Of a stretch of DNA of 64,000 nucleotides, positions 1-11,386 are shown piece by piece. A program made the translations under genes and the position numbers. This DNA comes from Patagioenas fasciata. Taxonomy: Eukaryota; Chordata; Aves; Columbiformes; Columbidae. Each line of letters begins with the position of its first letter. The first letter of the stretch is position 1. A model generated the notes under the pieces. That model did not search any database. It saw nothing but the letters and a program-made list of their open reading frames with translations, and was not told where the DNA came from. The stretch covers positions 191,001-255,000 of the forward strand of contig NC_092523.1 of assembly GCF_037038585.1 (NCBI RefSeq), written 5' to 3'.

Positions 1-683
1 AGACGGCGGCACGACCTAAGAACTTCTTCCCAACATCTTGAAGTGCCAGTCCCTTACACTGGACGGGTAGAGAGCAGAGCTGCTGATGCAGGCCAGAATG
101 ACACCATAAATCACAACTGACCAGAAACACCCAAAATGCAAGAACCATCCACGCTTTCTGCTGCTGATACAAGAATCCAGCACCCGATTGGCACTATGCC
201 AATTAGGACCAGCATTCCAGATCCCAGGATGGCACCCGAGATGCCTCTTGGGCCCCTCGAGCACAACGAGACCCCAGGATCGTCTGACAGGCGCAAGGCA
301 GGCTTCCCAAGCTACACAACACCACACACAGAGGCTGGAGCTGCCCTGCCCGGCACATGCTGGTATCGCACTGTAAATTCCCTGGGCCCTTTACCCACCC
401 AAAGGGGACTTTTCCTGGACGGCCCTTTCCCTTATCAGAACTTTACCCCCCTCCCTGCGATTCCCAGCCTCTTCCCAGCCCCCGTGCCTCCACTTATCTT
501 TAAGAGGGCCAAGGGACCGAATCCATCTTCAACAGAGAAAACGCCACGTGCGCTAACAGGGATCTCCCCGCATCGCCGGGTTCCTCTTCAACATCTACAG
601 TAACACGAGAAAACACACGCTCACCGAGCCGTGCCAGCACACAGTATCGCGGGGTGAACGCCGACCCCTTCCGCAGCACCCAC

Positions 684-761
684 CTCCTGCTAAGTTCCAC
701 GGCGTTCCGCTCAGCGTGTGCTGCCTCGGGCGCAGTCAGAAACCCGCATCGCTCGTGACGC
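684..761 (-). other. Exon-like block D, monomer 1
   Basis: 78 nt between acceptor TTTCTCGCTGTCTTAG and donor GTGGGT. It carries the main copy-specific variation: the minus-strand codons after Pro-Glu read Ala-Ala, Ala-Pro or Glu-Pro in different monomers, never disturbing the open frame. Its last bases resemble the end of the diverged 65-nt exons at 29927-29991 and 31915-31979. Confidence 0.45.
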
Positions 762-845
762 CTAAGACAGCGAGAAACAAAAGAACCGTAGCGCTTGGAG
801 TGAGTCCCCAGCCCCATGCTCTTCTGAGCCCCTACCCCAGCTCAC

Positions 846-884
846 CGAAAACGCTCCTCCAAGCCCAAAGGGCCCAAAAGGGGC
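846..884 (-). other. Exon-like block C (39-nt microexon), monomer 1
   Basis: 39 nt, a multiple of three, between a strong acceptor (TTCTTATTTTGCAG) and donor GTGAGC. It is open in all three frames in the reference copy, which at this size carries little weight. It is present in every monomer. Confidence 0.45.
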
Positions 885-959
885 CTGCAAAATAAGAAAG
901 AAACGCTGAACCGAGTCACCACGTGACACTGGGCTCCTCAACTCCCACCGCCGCCTCAC

Positions 960-1017
960 CTTCTCGGCTGCTGCTGGTCGGCGTGCGGCTTCGCTCCTCC
1001 GAGCTCGTCTGCGGCAC
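960..1017 (-). other. Exon-like block B, monomer 1
   Basis: 58 nt between acceptor TTTGTTTTTGCAG and donor GTGAGG. In the frame that stays open across A-E it begins with Ala-Ala-Asp-Glu-Leu and ends in a Gln-Gln-Gln-Pro stretch. Equivalent blocks occur in all 13 copies; in monomers 10 and 13 the Glu becomes Asp. Confidence 0.5.
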
Positions 1018-2280
1018 CTGCAAAAACAAAGGCACCCGCTCGGACGCTGCCCGGAAGCACAGCCTGCCCGCGGACGGGCCCGCCTCCCCCTCCCTTACCT
1101 GGGCCGCTCGCCCGCCTGCCCGCCCTTGCTTTGGACTGCCACGCTGTTGACCACAAAGAGGTTCAGCTACCGCCCGTAAAACACAACCTGACTAGGCTCG
1201 GGTTACACAAACGGACTTGCACTTCTTTGAGGAAACAAACTCATTTTTAAGCATAGCCTCTCCTTGGGGAAAAAAAATGCCCACTCTGAACTCCCGAACA
1301 TTAGGGAGCCGTGGGGAAACCAGTGAAAGCCAAGACCGACAGCAGCAACGTCAAGTGGAATTTCGCTCAAATTCTGATGGTGCACTTAAAAGCCTCCTGC
1401 TGACGGCGCTCTGCTCGCCTCTTCCATGGCTTTTTCGTGCCAAGTTGTCCCTCTGCATCTGAAATCACGTTATTCAACAAGTCACCCAGGAGCTCATCTA
1501 CAGCTTGACCATTCCACAGGTCTGCTTTCTATTCAGGAATCCCATCAGAAGCTCTAATTGCGTCCCTAAAACACTGGGGAAGGGACTGTCCCCCCCACTG
1601 CCCACGGCTACTCCTTCCCAGATGACTGCACAGCCTTTGCCTACACAATTTAACACGTCCACAGATTAACCGTGGACTCCTACAGCTCAGTGCATCCACC
1701 CCAGACTCCAAACCTCCGGGCAGAGCAGCTCTCAGCCAACTGTGCGCACGTGCAGACAGACGCTCCACAGAACGCAATAGACAACACGACGGAAACGCCA
1801 CCAAAAAACGCTCCACAACAAAGATGCCAAAAGCAGACACGGCACCGTCCAAAAACCTACAGGGAGGCAGTGGTGAGGCAAGGAGTCTCTACTACAACCC
1901 CACAATAAAACTGAGCCAATCGTCTTGGCCCCTTGTGAGACGGCGGCACTGGCGCAAACACACAGAGACAGCGCAAACACAAGAAGCTGCTGCAAGAACT
2001 AATAACTTCTTCCCAGCATCTTGAAGTGCCAGTCCCTGAGACTGGATAGGTAGAGAGCAGAGCTGCCGACGCAGCCCTCAGCGATACCAGAAAACACAAC
2101 TGACCAGCGACTTCCAAGGCACAAGAACCGTCCACGCTTTCGTCTGCTGATACAAGAAAACCAGCACCCAATTATTACACCCAATTAGTAAGGCGAGGAG
2201 CCTCTATCACAATCCCAGAAAAAAAAGGAGCCAAACGTCACGGCCCCTTACAAGACAGCAGCACTGGCGCAAACACACAG

Positions 2281-4557
2281 AGACGGCGGCACGACCTAAG
2301 AACTTCTTCCCAACATCTTGAAGTGCCAGTCCCTTACACTGGACGGGTAGAGAGCAGAGCTGCTGATGCAGGCCAGAATGACACCATAAATCACAACTGA
2401 CCAGAAACACCCAAAATGCAAGAACCATCCACGCTTTCTGCTGCTGATACAAGAATCCAGCACCCGATTGGCACTATGCCAATTAGGACCAGCATTCCAG
2501 ATCCCAGGATGGCACCCGAGATGCCTCTTGGGCCCCTCGAGCACAACGAGACCCCAGGATCGTCTGACAGGCGCAAGGCAGGCTTCCCGAGCTACACAAC
2601 ACCACACACAGAGGCTGGAGCTGCCCTGCCCGGCACATGCTGGTATCGCACTGTAAATTCCCTGGGCCCTTTACCCACCCAAAGGGGACTTTTCCTGGAC
2701 GGCCCTTTCCCTTATCAGAACTTTACCCCCCTCCCTGCGATTCCCAGCCTCTTCCCAGCCCCCGTGCCTCCACTTATCTTTAAGAGGGCCAAGGGACCGA
2801 ATCCATCTTCAACAGAGAAAACGCCACGTGCGCTAACAGGGATCTCCCCGCATCGCCGGGTTCCTCTTCAACATCTACAGTAACACGAGAAAACACACGC
2901 TCACCGAGCCGTGCCAGCACACAGTATCGCGGGGTGAACGCCGACCCCTTCCGCAGCACCCACCTCCTGCTAAGTTCCACGGCGTTCCGCTCAGCGTGTG
3001 GTTCCTCGGGCGCAGTCAGAAACCCGCATCGCTCGTGACGCCTAAGACAGCGAGAAACAAAAGAACCGTAGCGCTTGGAGTGAGTCCCCAGCCCCATGCT
3101 CTTCTGAGCCCCTACCCCAGCTCACCGAAAACGCTCCTCCAAGCCCAAAGGGCCCAAAAGGGGCCTGCAAAATAAGAAAGAAACGCTGAACCGAGTCACC
3201 ACGCGACACTGGGCTCCTCAACTCCCACCGCCGCCTCACCTTCTCGGCTGCTGCTGGTCGGCGTGCGGCTTCGCTCCTCCGAGCTCGTCTGCGGCACCTG
3301 CAAAAACAAAGGCACCCGCTCGGACGCTGCCCGGAAGCACAGCCTGCCCGCGGACGGGCCCGCCTCCCCCGCCCTTACCTGGGCCGCTCGCCCGCCTGCC
3401 CGCCCTTGCTTTGGACTGCCACGCTGCTGACCACAAAGAGGTTCAGCTACCGCCCGTAAAACACAACCTGACTAGGCTCGGGTTACACAAACGGACTTGC
3501 ACTTCTTTGAGGAAACAAACTCATTTTTAAGCATAGCCTCTCCTTGGGGAAAAAAAATGCCCACTCTGAACTCCCGAACATTAGGGAGCCGTGGGGAAAC
3601 CAGTGAAAGCCAAGACCGACAGCAGCAACGTCAAGTGGAATTTCGCTCCAATTCTGATGGTGCACTTAAAAGCCTCCTGCTGACGGCGCTCTGCTCGCCT
3701 CTTCCACGGCTTTTTCGTGCCAAGTTGTCCCTCTGCATCTGAAATCACGTTATTCAACAAGTCACCCAGGAGCTCATCTACAGCTTGACCATTCCACAGG
3801 TCTGCTTTCTATTCAGGAATCCCATCAGAAGCTCTAATTGCGTCCCTAAAACACTGGGGAAGGGACTGTCCCCGCCACTGCCCACGGCTACTCCTTCCCA
3901 GATGACTGCACAGCCTTTGCCTACACAATTTAACACGTCCACAGATTAACCGTGGACTCCTACAGCTCAGTGCATCCACCCCAGACTCCAAACCTCCGGG
4001 CAGAGCAGCTCTCAGCCAACAGTGCGCACGTGCAGACAGACGCTCCACAGAACGCAATAGACAACACGACGGAAACGCCACCAAAAAACGCTCCACAAAG
4101 ACGCCAAAAGCAGACACGGCACCGTCCAAAAACCTACAGGGAGGCAGTGGTGAGGCAAGGAGTCTCTACTACAACCCCACAATAAAACTGAGCCAATCGT
4201 CTTGGCCCCTTGTGAGACGGCGGCACTGGCGCAAACACACAGAGACAGCGCAAACACAAGAAGCTGCTGCAAGAACTAATAACTTCTTCCCAGCATCTTG
4301 AAGTGCCAGTCCCTGAGACTGGATAGGTAGAGAGAAGAGCTGCCGACGCAGCCCTCAGCGATACCAGAAAACACAACTGACCAGCGACTTCCAAGGCACA
4401 AGAACCGTCCACGCTTTCGTCTGCTGATACAAGAAAACCAGCACCCAATTATTACACCCAATTAGTAAGGCGAGGAGCCTCTATCACAATCCCAGAAAAA
4501 AAAGGAGCCAAACGTCACGGCCCCTTACAAGACAGCAGCACTGGCGCAAACACACAG
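2281..4557. repeat. Monomer 2 (2277 bp)
   Basis: Nearly identical to monomer 1 over its first ~900 bp, with a block D variant (Pro-Glu-Glu-Pro on the minus strand) and the 3-nt-shorter form near 4099. All four splice-site pairs are intact (minus-strand exon blocks roughly 2868-3436). Confidence 0.95.
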
Positions 4558-6838
4558 AGACGGCGGCACGACCTAAGAACTTCTTCCCAACATCTTGAAG
4601 TGCCAGTCCCTTACACTGGACGGGTAGAGAGCAGAGCTGCTGATGCAGCCCAGAATGACACCATAAATCACAACTGACCAGAAACACCCAAAATCCAAGA
4701 ACCATCCACGCTTTCTGCGGCTGATACAAGAATCCAGCACCCGATTGGCACTATGCCAATTAGGACCAGCATTCCAGATCGCAGGATGGCACCCGAGATG
4801 CCTCTTGGGCCCCTCGAGCACAACGAGACCCCAGGATCGTCTGACAGGCACAAGGCAGGCTTCCCGAGCTACACAACACCACACACAGAGGCTGGAGCTG
4901 CCCTGCCCGGCACATGCTGGTATCGCACTGTAAATTCCCTGGGCCCTTTACCCACCCAAAGGGGACTTTTCCTGGACGGCCCTTTCCCTTATCAGAACTT
5001 TACCCCCCTCCCTGCGATTCCCAGCCTCTATCCCAGCCCCCGTGCCTCCACTTATCTTTAAGAGGGCCAAGGGACCGAATCCATCTTCAACAGAGAAAAC
5101 GCCACGTGCGCTAACAGGGATCTCCCCGCATCGCCGGGTTCCTCTTCAACATCTACAGTAACACGAGAAAACACACGCTCACCGAGCCGTGCCAGCACAC
5201 AGTATCGCGGGGTGAACGCCGACCCCTTCCGCAGCACCCACCTCCTGCTAAGTTCCACGGCGTTCCGCTCAGCGTGTGGTGCCTCGGGCGCAGTCAGAAA
5301 CCCGCATCGCTCGTGACGCCTAAGACAGCGAGAAACAAAAGAACCGTAGCGCTTGGAGTGAGTCCCCAGCCCCATGCTCTTCTGAGCCCCTACCCCAGCT
5401 CACCGAAAACGCTCCTCCAAGCCCAAAGGGCCCAAAAGGGGCCTGCAAAATAAGAAAGAAACGCTGAACCGAGTCACCACGCGACACTGGGCTTTTCAAC
5501 TCCCACCGCCGCCTCACCTTCTCGGCTGCTGCTGGTCGGCGTGCGGCTTCGCTCCTCCGAGCTCGTCTGCGGCACCCGCAAAAACAAAGGCACCCGCTCG
5601 GACGCTGCCCGGAAGCACAGCCTGCCCGCGGACGGGCCCGCCTCCCCCTCCCTTAGCTGGGCCGCTCGCCTGCCTGCCCGCCCTTGCTTTGGACTGCCAC
5701 GCTGCTGACCACAAAGAGGTTCAGCTACCGCCCGTAAAACACAACCTGACTAGGCTCGGGTTACACAAACGGACTTGCACTTCTTTGAGGAAACAAACTC
5801 ATTTTTAAGCATAGCCTCTCCTTGGGGAAAAAAAATGCCCACTCTGAACTCCCGAACATTAGGGAGCTGTGGGGAAACCAGTGAAAGCCAAGACTGACAG
5901 CAGCAACGTGAAGTGGAATTTCGCTCCAATTCTGATGGTGCACTTAAAAGCCTCCTGCTGACGGCGCTCTGCTCGCCTCTTCCACGGCTTTTTCGTGCCA
6001 AGTTGTCCCTCTGCATCTGAAATCACGTTATTCAACAAGTCACCCAGGAGCTCATCTACAGCTTGACCATTCCACAGGTCTGCTTTCTATTCAGGAATCC
6101 CATCAGAAGCTCTAATTGCGTCCCTAAAACACTGGGGAAGGGACTGTCCCCCCCACTGCCCACGGCTACTCCTTCCCAGATGACTGCACAGCCTTTGCCT
6201 ACACAATTTAACACGTCCACAGATCAACCGTGGACTCCTACAGCTCAGTGCATCCACCCCAGACTCCAAACCTCCGGGCACAGCAGCTCTCAGCCAACTG
6301 TGCGCACGTGCAGACAGACGCTCCACAGAACGCAATAGACAACACGACGGAAACGCCACCAAAAAACGCTCCACAACAAAGACGCCAAAAGCAGACACGG
6401 CACCGTCCAAAAACCTACAGGGAGGCAGTGGTGAGGCAAGGAGTCTCTACTACAACCCCACAATAAAACTGAGCCAATCGTCTTGGCCCCTTGTGAGACG
6501 GCGGCACTGGCGCAAACACACAGAGACAGTGCAAACACAAGAAGCTGCTGCAAGAACTAATAACTTCTTCCCAGCATCTTGAAGTGCCAGTCCCTGAGAC
6601 TGGATAGGTAGAGAGAAGAGCTGCCGACGCAGCCCTCAGCGATACCAGAAAACACAACTGACCAGCGACTTCCAAGGCGCAAGAACCGTCCACGCTTTCG
6701 TCTGCTGATACAAGAAAACCAGCACCCAATTATTACACCCAATTAGTAAGGCGAGGAGCCTCTATCACAATCCCAGAAAAAAAAGGAGCCAAACGTCACG
6801 GCCCCTTACAAGACAGCAGCACTGGCGCAAACACACAG
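4558..6838. repeat. Monomer 3 (2281 bp), donor A lost
   Basis: A B-type monomer, shared variants with monomers 5 and 7 (aaatccaag, gatcgcagg, tctatccc, cttttcaac). The minus-strand splice donor after block A is destroyed by a substitution at 5656, which turns GTAAGG into CTAAGG. A normal A-B splice is therefore not possible in this copy. Confidence 0.93.
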
Positions 6839-9115
6839 AGACGGCGGCACGACCTAAGAACTTCTTCCCAACATCTTGAAGTGCCAGTCCCTTACACTGG
6901 ACGGGTAGAGAGCAGAGCTGCTGATGCAGCCCAGAATGACACCATAAATCACAACTGACCAGAAACACCCAAAATGCAAGAACCATCCACGCTTTCTGCG
7001 GCTGATACAAGAATCCAGCACCCGATTGGCACTATGCCAATTAGGACCAGCATTCCAGATCCCAGGATGGCACCCGAGATGCCTCTTGGGCCCCTCGAGC
7101 ACAACGAGACCCCAGGATCGTCTGACAGGCGCAAGGCAGGCTTCCCGAGCTACACAACACCACACACAGAGGCTGGAGCTGCCCTGCCCGGCACATGCTG
7201 GTATCGCACTGTAAATTCCCTGGGCCCATTACCCACCCAAAGGGGACTTTTCCTGGACGGCCCTTTCCCTTATCAGAACTTTACCCCCCTCCCTGCGATT
7301 CCCAGCCTCTATCCCAGCCTCCGTGCCTCCACTTATCTTTAAGAGGGCCAAGGGACCGAATCCATCTTCAACAGAGAAAACGCCACGTGCGCTAACAGGG
7401 ATCTCCCCGCATCGCCGGGTTCCTCTTCAACATCTACAGTAACACGAGAAAACACACGCTCACCGAGCCGTGCCAGCACACAGTATCGCGGGGTGAACGC
7501 CGACCCCTTCCGCAGCACCCACCTCCTGCTAAGTTCCACGGCGTTCCGCTCAGCGTGTGCTGCCTCGGGCGCAGTCAGAAACCCGCATCGCTCGTGACGC
7601 CTAAGACAGCGAGAAACAAAAGAACCGTAGCGCTTGGAGTGAGTCCCCAGCCCCATGCTCTTCTGAGCCCCTACCCCAGCTCACCGAAAACGCTCCTCCA
7701 AGCCCAAAGGGCCCAAAAGGGGCCTGCAAAATAAGAAAGAAACGCTGAACCGAGTCACCACGTGACACTGGGCTCCTCAACTCCCACCGCCGCCTCACCT
7801 TCTCGGCTGCTGCTGGTCGGCGTGCGGCTTCGCTCCTCCGAGCTCGTCTGCGGCACCTGCAAAAACAAAGGCACCCGCTCGGACGCTGCCCGGAAGCACA
7901 GCCTGCCCGCGGACGGGCCCGCCTCCCCCTCCCTACCTGGGCCGCTCGCCCGCCTGCCCGCCCTTGCTTTGGACTGCCACGCTGTTGACCACAAAGAGGT
8001 TCAGCTACCGCCCGTAAAACACAACCTGACTAGGCTCGGGTTACACAAACGGACTTGCACTTCTTTGAGGAAACAAACTCATTTTTAAGCATAGCCTCTC
8101 CTTGGGGAAAAAAAATGCCCACTCTGAACTCCCGAACATTAGGGAGCCGTGGGGAAACCAGTGAAAGCCAAGACCGACAGCAGCAACGTCAAGTGGAATT
8201 TCGCTCAAATTCTGATGGTGCACTTAAAAGCCTCCTGCTGACGGCGCTCTGCTCGCCTCTTCCATGGCTTTTTCGTGCCAAGTTGTCCCTCTGCATCTGA
8301 AATCACGTTATTCAACAAGTCACCCAGGAGCTCATCTACAGCTTGACCATTCCACAGGTCTGCTTTCTATTCAGGAATCCCATCAGAAGCTCTAATTGCG
8401 TCCCTAAAACACTGGGGAAGGGACTGTCCCCCCCACTGCCCACGGCTACTCCTTCCCAGATGACTGCACAGCCTTTGCCTACACAATTTAACACGTCCAC
8501 AGATTAACCGTGGACTCCTACAGCTCAGTGCATCCACCCCAGACTCCAAACCTCCGGGCAGAGCAGCTCTCAGCCAACAGTGCGCACGTGCAGACAGACG
8601 CTCCACAGAACGCAATAGACAACACGACGGAAACGCCACCAAAAAACGCTCCACAAAGACGCCAAAAGCAGACACGGCACCGTCCAAAAACCTACAGGGA
8701 GGCAGTGGTGAGGCAAGGAGTCTCTACTACAACCCCACAATAAAACTGAGCCAATCGTCTTGGCCCCTTGTGAGACGGCGGCACTGGCGCAAACACACAG
8801 AGACAGCGCAAACACAAGAAGCTGCTGCAAGAACTAATAACTTCTTCCCAGCATCTTGAAGTGCCAGTCCCTGAGACTGGATAGGTAGAGAGAAGAGCTG
8901 CCGACGCAGCCCTCAGCGATACCAGAAAACACAACTGACCAGCGACTTCCAAGGCACAAGAACCGTCCACGCTTTCGTCTGCTGATACAAGAAAACCAGC
9001 ATCCAATTATTACACCCAATTAGTAAGGCGAGGAGCCTCTATCACAATCCCAGAAAAAAAAGGAGCCAAACGTCACGGCCCCTTACAAGACAGCAGCACT
9101 GGCGCAAACACACAG
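6839..9115. repeat. Monomer 4 (2277 bp)
   Basis: An A-type monomer. It has a 1-nt deletion inside the A-B intron near 7934, leaving donor GTAGGG, so splicing could still work. Its right part (catccaatt near 9000) matches the end of monomer 6, which marks the left boundary of the recent two-monomer duplication. Confidence 0.94.
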
Positions 9116-11386
9116 AGACGGCGGCACGACCTAAGAACTTCTTCCCAACATCTTGAAGTGCCAGTCCCTTACACTGGACGGGTAGAGAGCAGAGCTGCTG
9201 ATGCAGCCCAGAATGACACCATAAATCACAACTGACCAGAAACACCCAAAATCCAAGAACCATCCACGCTTTCTGCGGCTGATACAAGAATCCAGCACCC
9301 GATTGGCACTATGCCAATTAGGACCAGCATTCCAGATCGCAGGATGGCACCCGAGATGCCTCTTGGGCCCCTCGAGCACAACGAGACCCCAGGATCGTCT
9401 GACAGGCGCAAGGCAGGCTTCCCGAGCTACACAACACCACACACAGAGGCTGGAGCTGCCCTGCCCGGCACATGCTGGTATCGCACTGTAAATTCCCTGG
9501 GCCCTTTACCCACCCAAAGGGGACTTTTCCTGGACGGCCCTTTCCCTTATCAGAACTTTACCCCCCTCCCTGCGATTCCCAGCCTCTATCCCAGCCCCCG
9601 TGCCTCCACTTATCTTTAAGAGGGCCAAGGGACCGAATCCATCTTCAACAGAGAAAACGCCACGTGCGCTAACAGGGATCTCCCCGCATCGCCGGGTTCC
9701 TCTTCAACATCTACAGTAACACGAGAAAACACACGCTCACCGAGCCGTGCCAGCACACAGTATCGCGGGGTGAACGCCGACCCCTTCCGCAGCACCCACC
9801 TCCTGCTAAGTTCCACGGCGTTCCGCTCAGCGTGTGGTGCCTCGGGCGCAGTCAGAAACCCGCATCGCTCGTGACGCCTAAGACAGCGAGAAACAAAAGA
9901 ACCGTAGCGCTTGGAGTGAGTCCCCAGCCCCATGCTCTTCTGAGCCCCTACCCCAGCTCACCGAAAACGCTCCTCCAAGCCCAAAGGGCCCAAAAGGGGC
10001 CTGCAAAATAAGAAAGAAACGCTGAACCGAGTCACCACGCGACACTGGGCTTTTCAACTCCCACCGCCGCCTCACCTTCTCGGCTGCTGCTGGTCGGCGT
10101 GCGGCTTCGCTCCTCCGAGCTCGTCTGCGGCACCCGCAAAAACAAAGGCACCCGCTCGGACGCTGCCCGGAAGCACAGCCTGCCCGCGGACGGGCCCGCC
10201 TCCCCCTCCCTTACCTGGGCCGCTCGCCTGCCTGCCCGCCCTTGCTTTGGACTGCCACGCTGCTGACCACAAAGAGGTTCAGCTACCGCCCGTAAAACAC
10301 AACCTGACTAGGCTCGGGTTACACAAACGGACTTGCACTTCTTTGAGGAAACAAACTCATTTTTAAGCATAGCCTCTCCTTGGGGAAAAAAAATGCCCAC
10401 TCTGAACTCCCGAACATTAGGGAGCCGTGGGGAAACCAGTGAAAGCCAAGACTGACAGCAGCAACGTGAAGTGGAATTTCGCTCCAATTCTGATGGTGCA
10501 CTTAAAAGCCTCCTGCTGACGGCGCTCTGCTCGCCTCTTCCACGGCTTTTTCGTGCCAAGTTGTCCCTCTGCATCTGAAATCACGTTATTCAACAAGTCA
10601 CCCAGGAGCTCATCTACAGCTTGACCATTCCACAGGTCTGCTTTCTATTCAGGAATCCCATCAGAAGCTCTAATTGCGTCCCTAAAACACTGGGGAAGGG
10701 ACTGTCCCCCCCACTGCCCACGGCTACTCCTTCCCAGATGACTGCACAGCCTTTGCCTACACAATTTAACACGTCCACAGATCAACCGTGGACTCCTACA
10801 GCTCAGTGCATCCACCCCAGACTCCAAACCTCCGGGCAGAGCAGCTCTCAGCCAACTGTGCGCACGTGCAGACAGACGCTCCATAGAACGCAATAGACAA
10901 CACGACGGAAACGCCACCAAAAAACGCTCCACAACAAAGACGCCAAAAGCAGACACGGCACCGTCCAAAAACCTACAGGGAGGCAGTGGTGAGGCAAGGA
11001 GTCTCTACTACAACCCCACAATAAAACTGAGCCAATCGTCTTGGCCCCTTGTGAGACGGCGGCACTGGCGCAAACACACAGAGACAGCGCAAACACAAGA
11101 AGCTGCTGCAAGAACTAATAACTTCTTCCCAGCATCTTGAAGTGCCAGTCCCTGAGACTGGATAGGTAGAGAGAAGAGCTGCCGACGCAGCCCTCAGCGA
11201 TACAACTGACCAGCGACTTCCAAGGCACAAGAACCGTCCACGCTTTCGTCTGCTCATAGAAGAAAACCAGCACCCAATTATTACACCCAATTAGTAAGGC
11301 GAGGAGCCTCTATCACAATCCCAGAAAAAAAAGGAGCCAAACGTCACGGCCCCTTACAAGACAGCAGCACTGGCGCAAACACACAG
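9116..11386. repeat. Monomer 5 (2271 bp)
   Basis: A B-type monomer with a 10-nt deletion near 11202 and a tgctcataga variant near 11252. Both changes recur in monomer 7 exactly 4549 bp later, so the two are recent duplicates. Confidence 0.95.

Larger units (their letters stand above)
588..1156 (-). ncRNA. Predicted five-exon spliced transcript in monomer 1
   Basis: On the minus strand five blocks are bounded by canonical GT and AG sites: A (to 1099), B 960-1017, C 846-884 (39-nt microexon), D 684-761 and E (from 594). Introns are 81, 75, 84 and 89 nt. Each acceptor has a pyrimidine tract, for example TTTGTTTTTGCAG before B and TTCTTATTTTGCAG before C; donors read GTAAGG, GTGAGG, GTGAGC and GTGGGT. 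Joining A-E leaves one open frame that ends at 588-590. It opens just after a TGA upstream of 1156 and has no ATG start, only TTG. The structure recurs in every monomer, but monomer 3 loses donor A and monomers 6 and 8 shift the frame in A. A spliced non-coding RNA or a decayed gene fits best. Upstream exons, promoter and 3' end were not located, so the interval covers only the part seen. Confidence 0.45.
1..2280. repeat. Monomer 1 (2280 bp)
   Basis: Reference copy for this annotation. Its exon-like block D has the variant read on the minus strand as Pro-Glu-Ala-Ala-His. Block A and all four splice-site pairs are intact. The segment near 1819 is 3 nt longer than in monomers 2, 4 and 6. Confidence 0.95.

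Noticed and set aside
136..603. 155-codon plus-strand frame in the monomers
   Set aside because: It is broken or shortened in several monomers by small changes (for example the added A near 5030 and 7311), has no recognisable domain and lies opposite the spliced minus-strand blocks.
588..1156. Protein-coding gene of about 79 residues in each monomer
   Set aside because: The joined A-E frame is open, but no ATG precedes it (a TGA lies just upstream), and two copies shift the frame. Coding is therefore not claimed.
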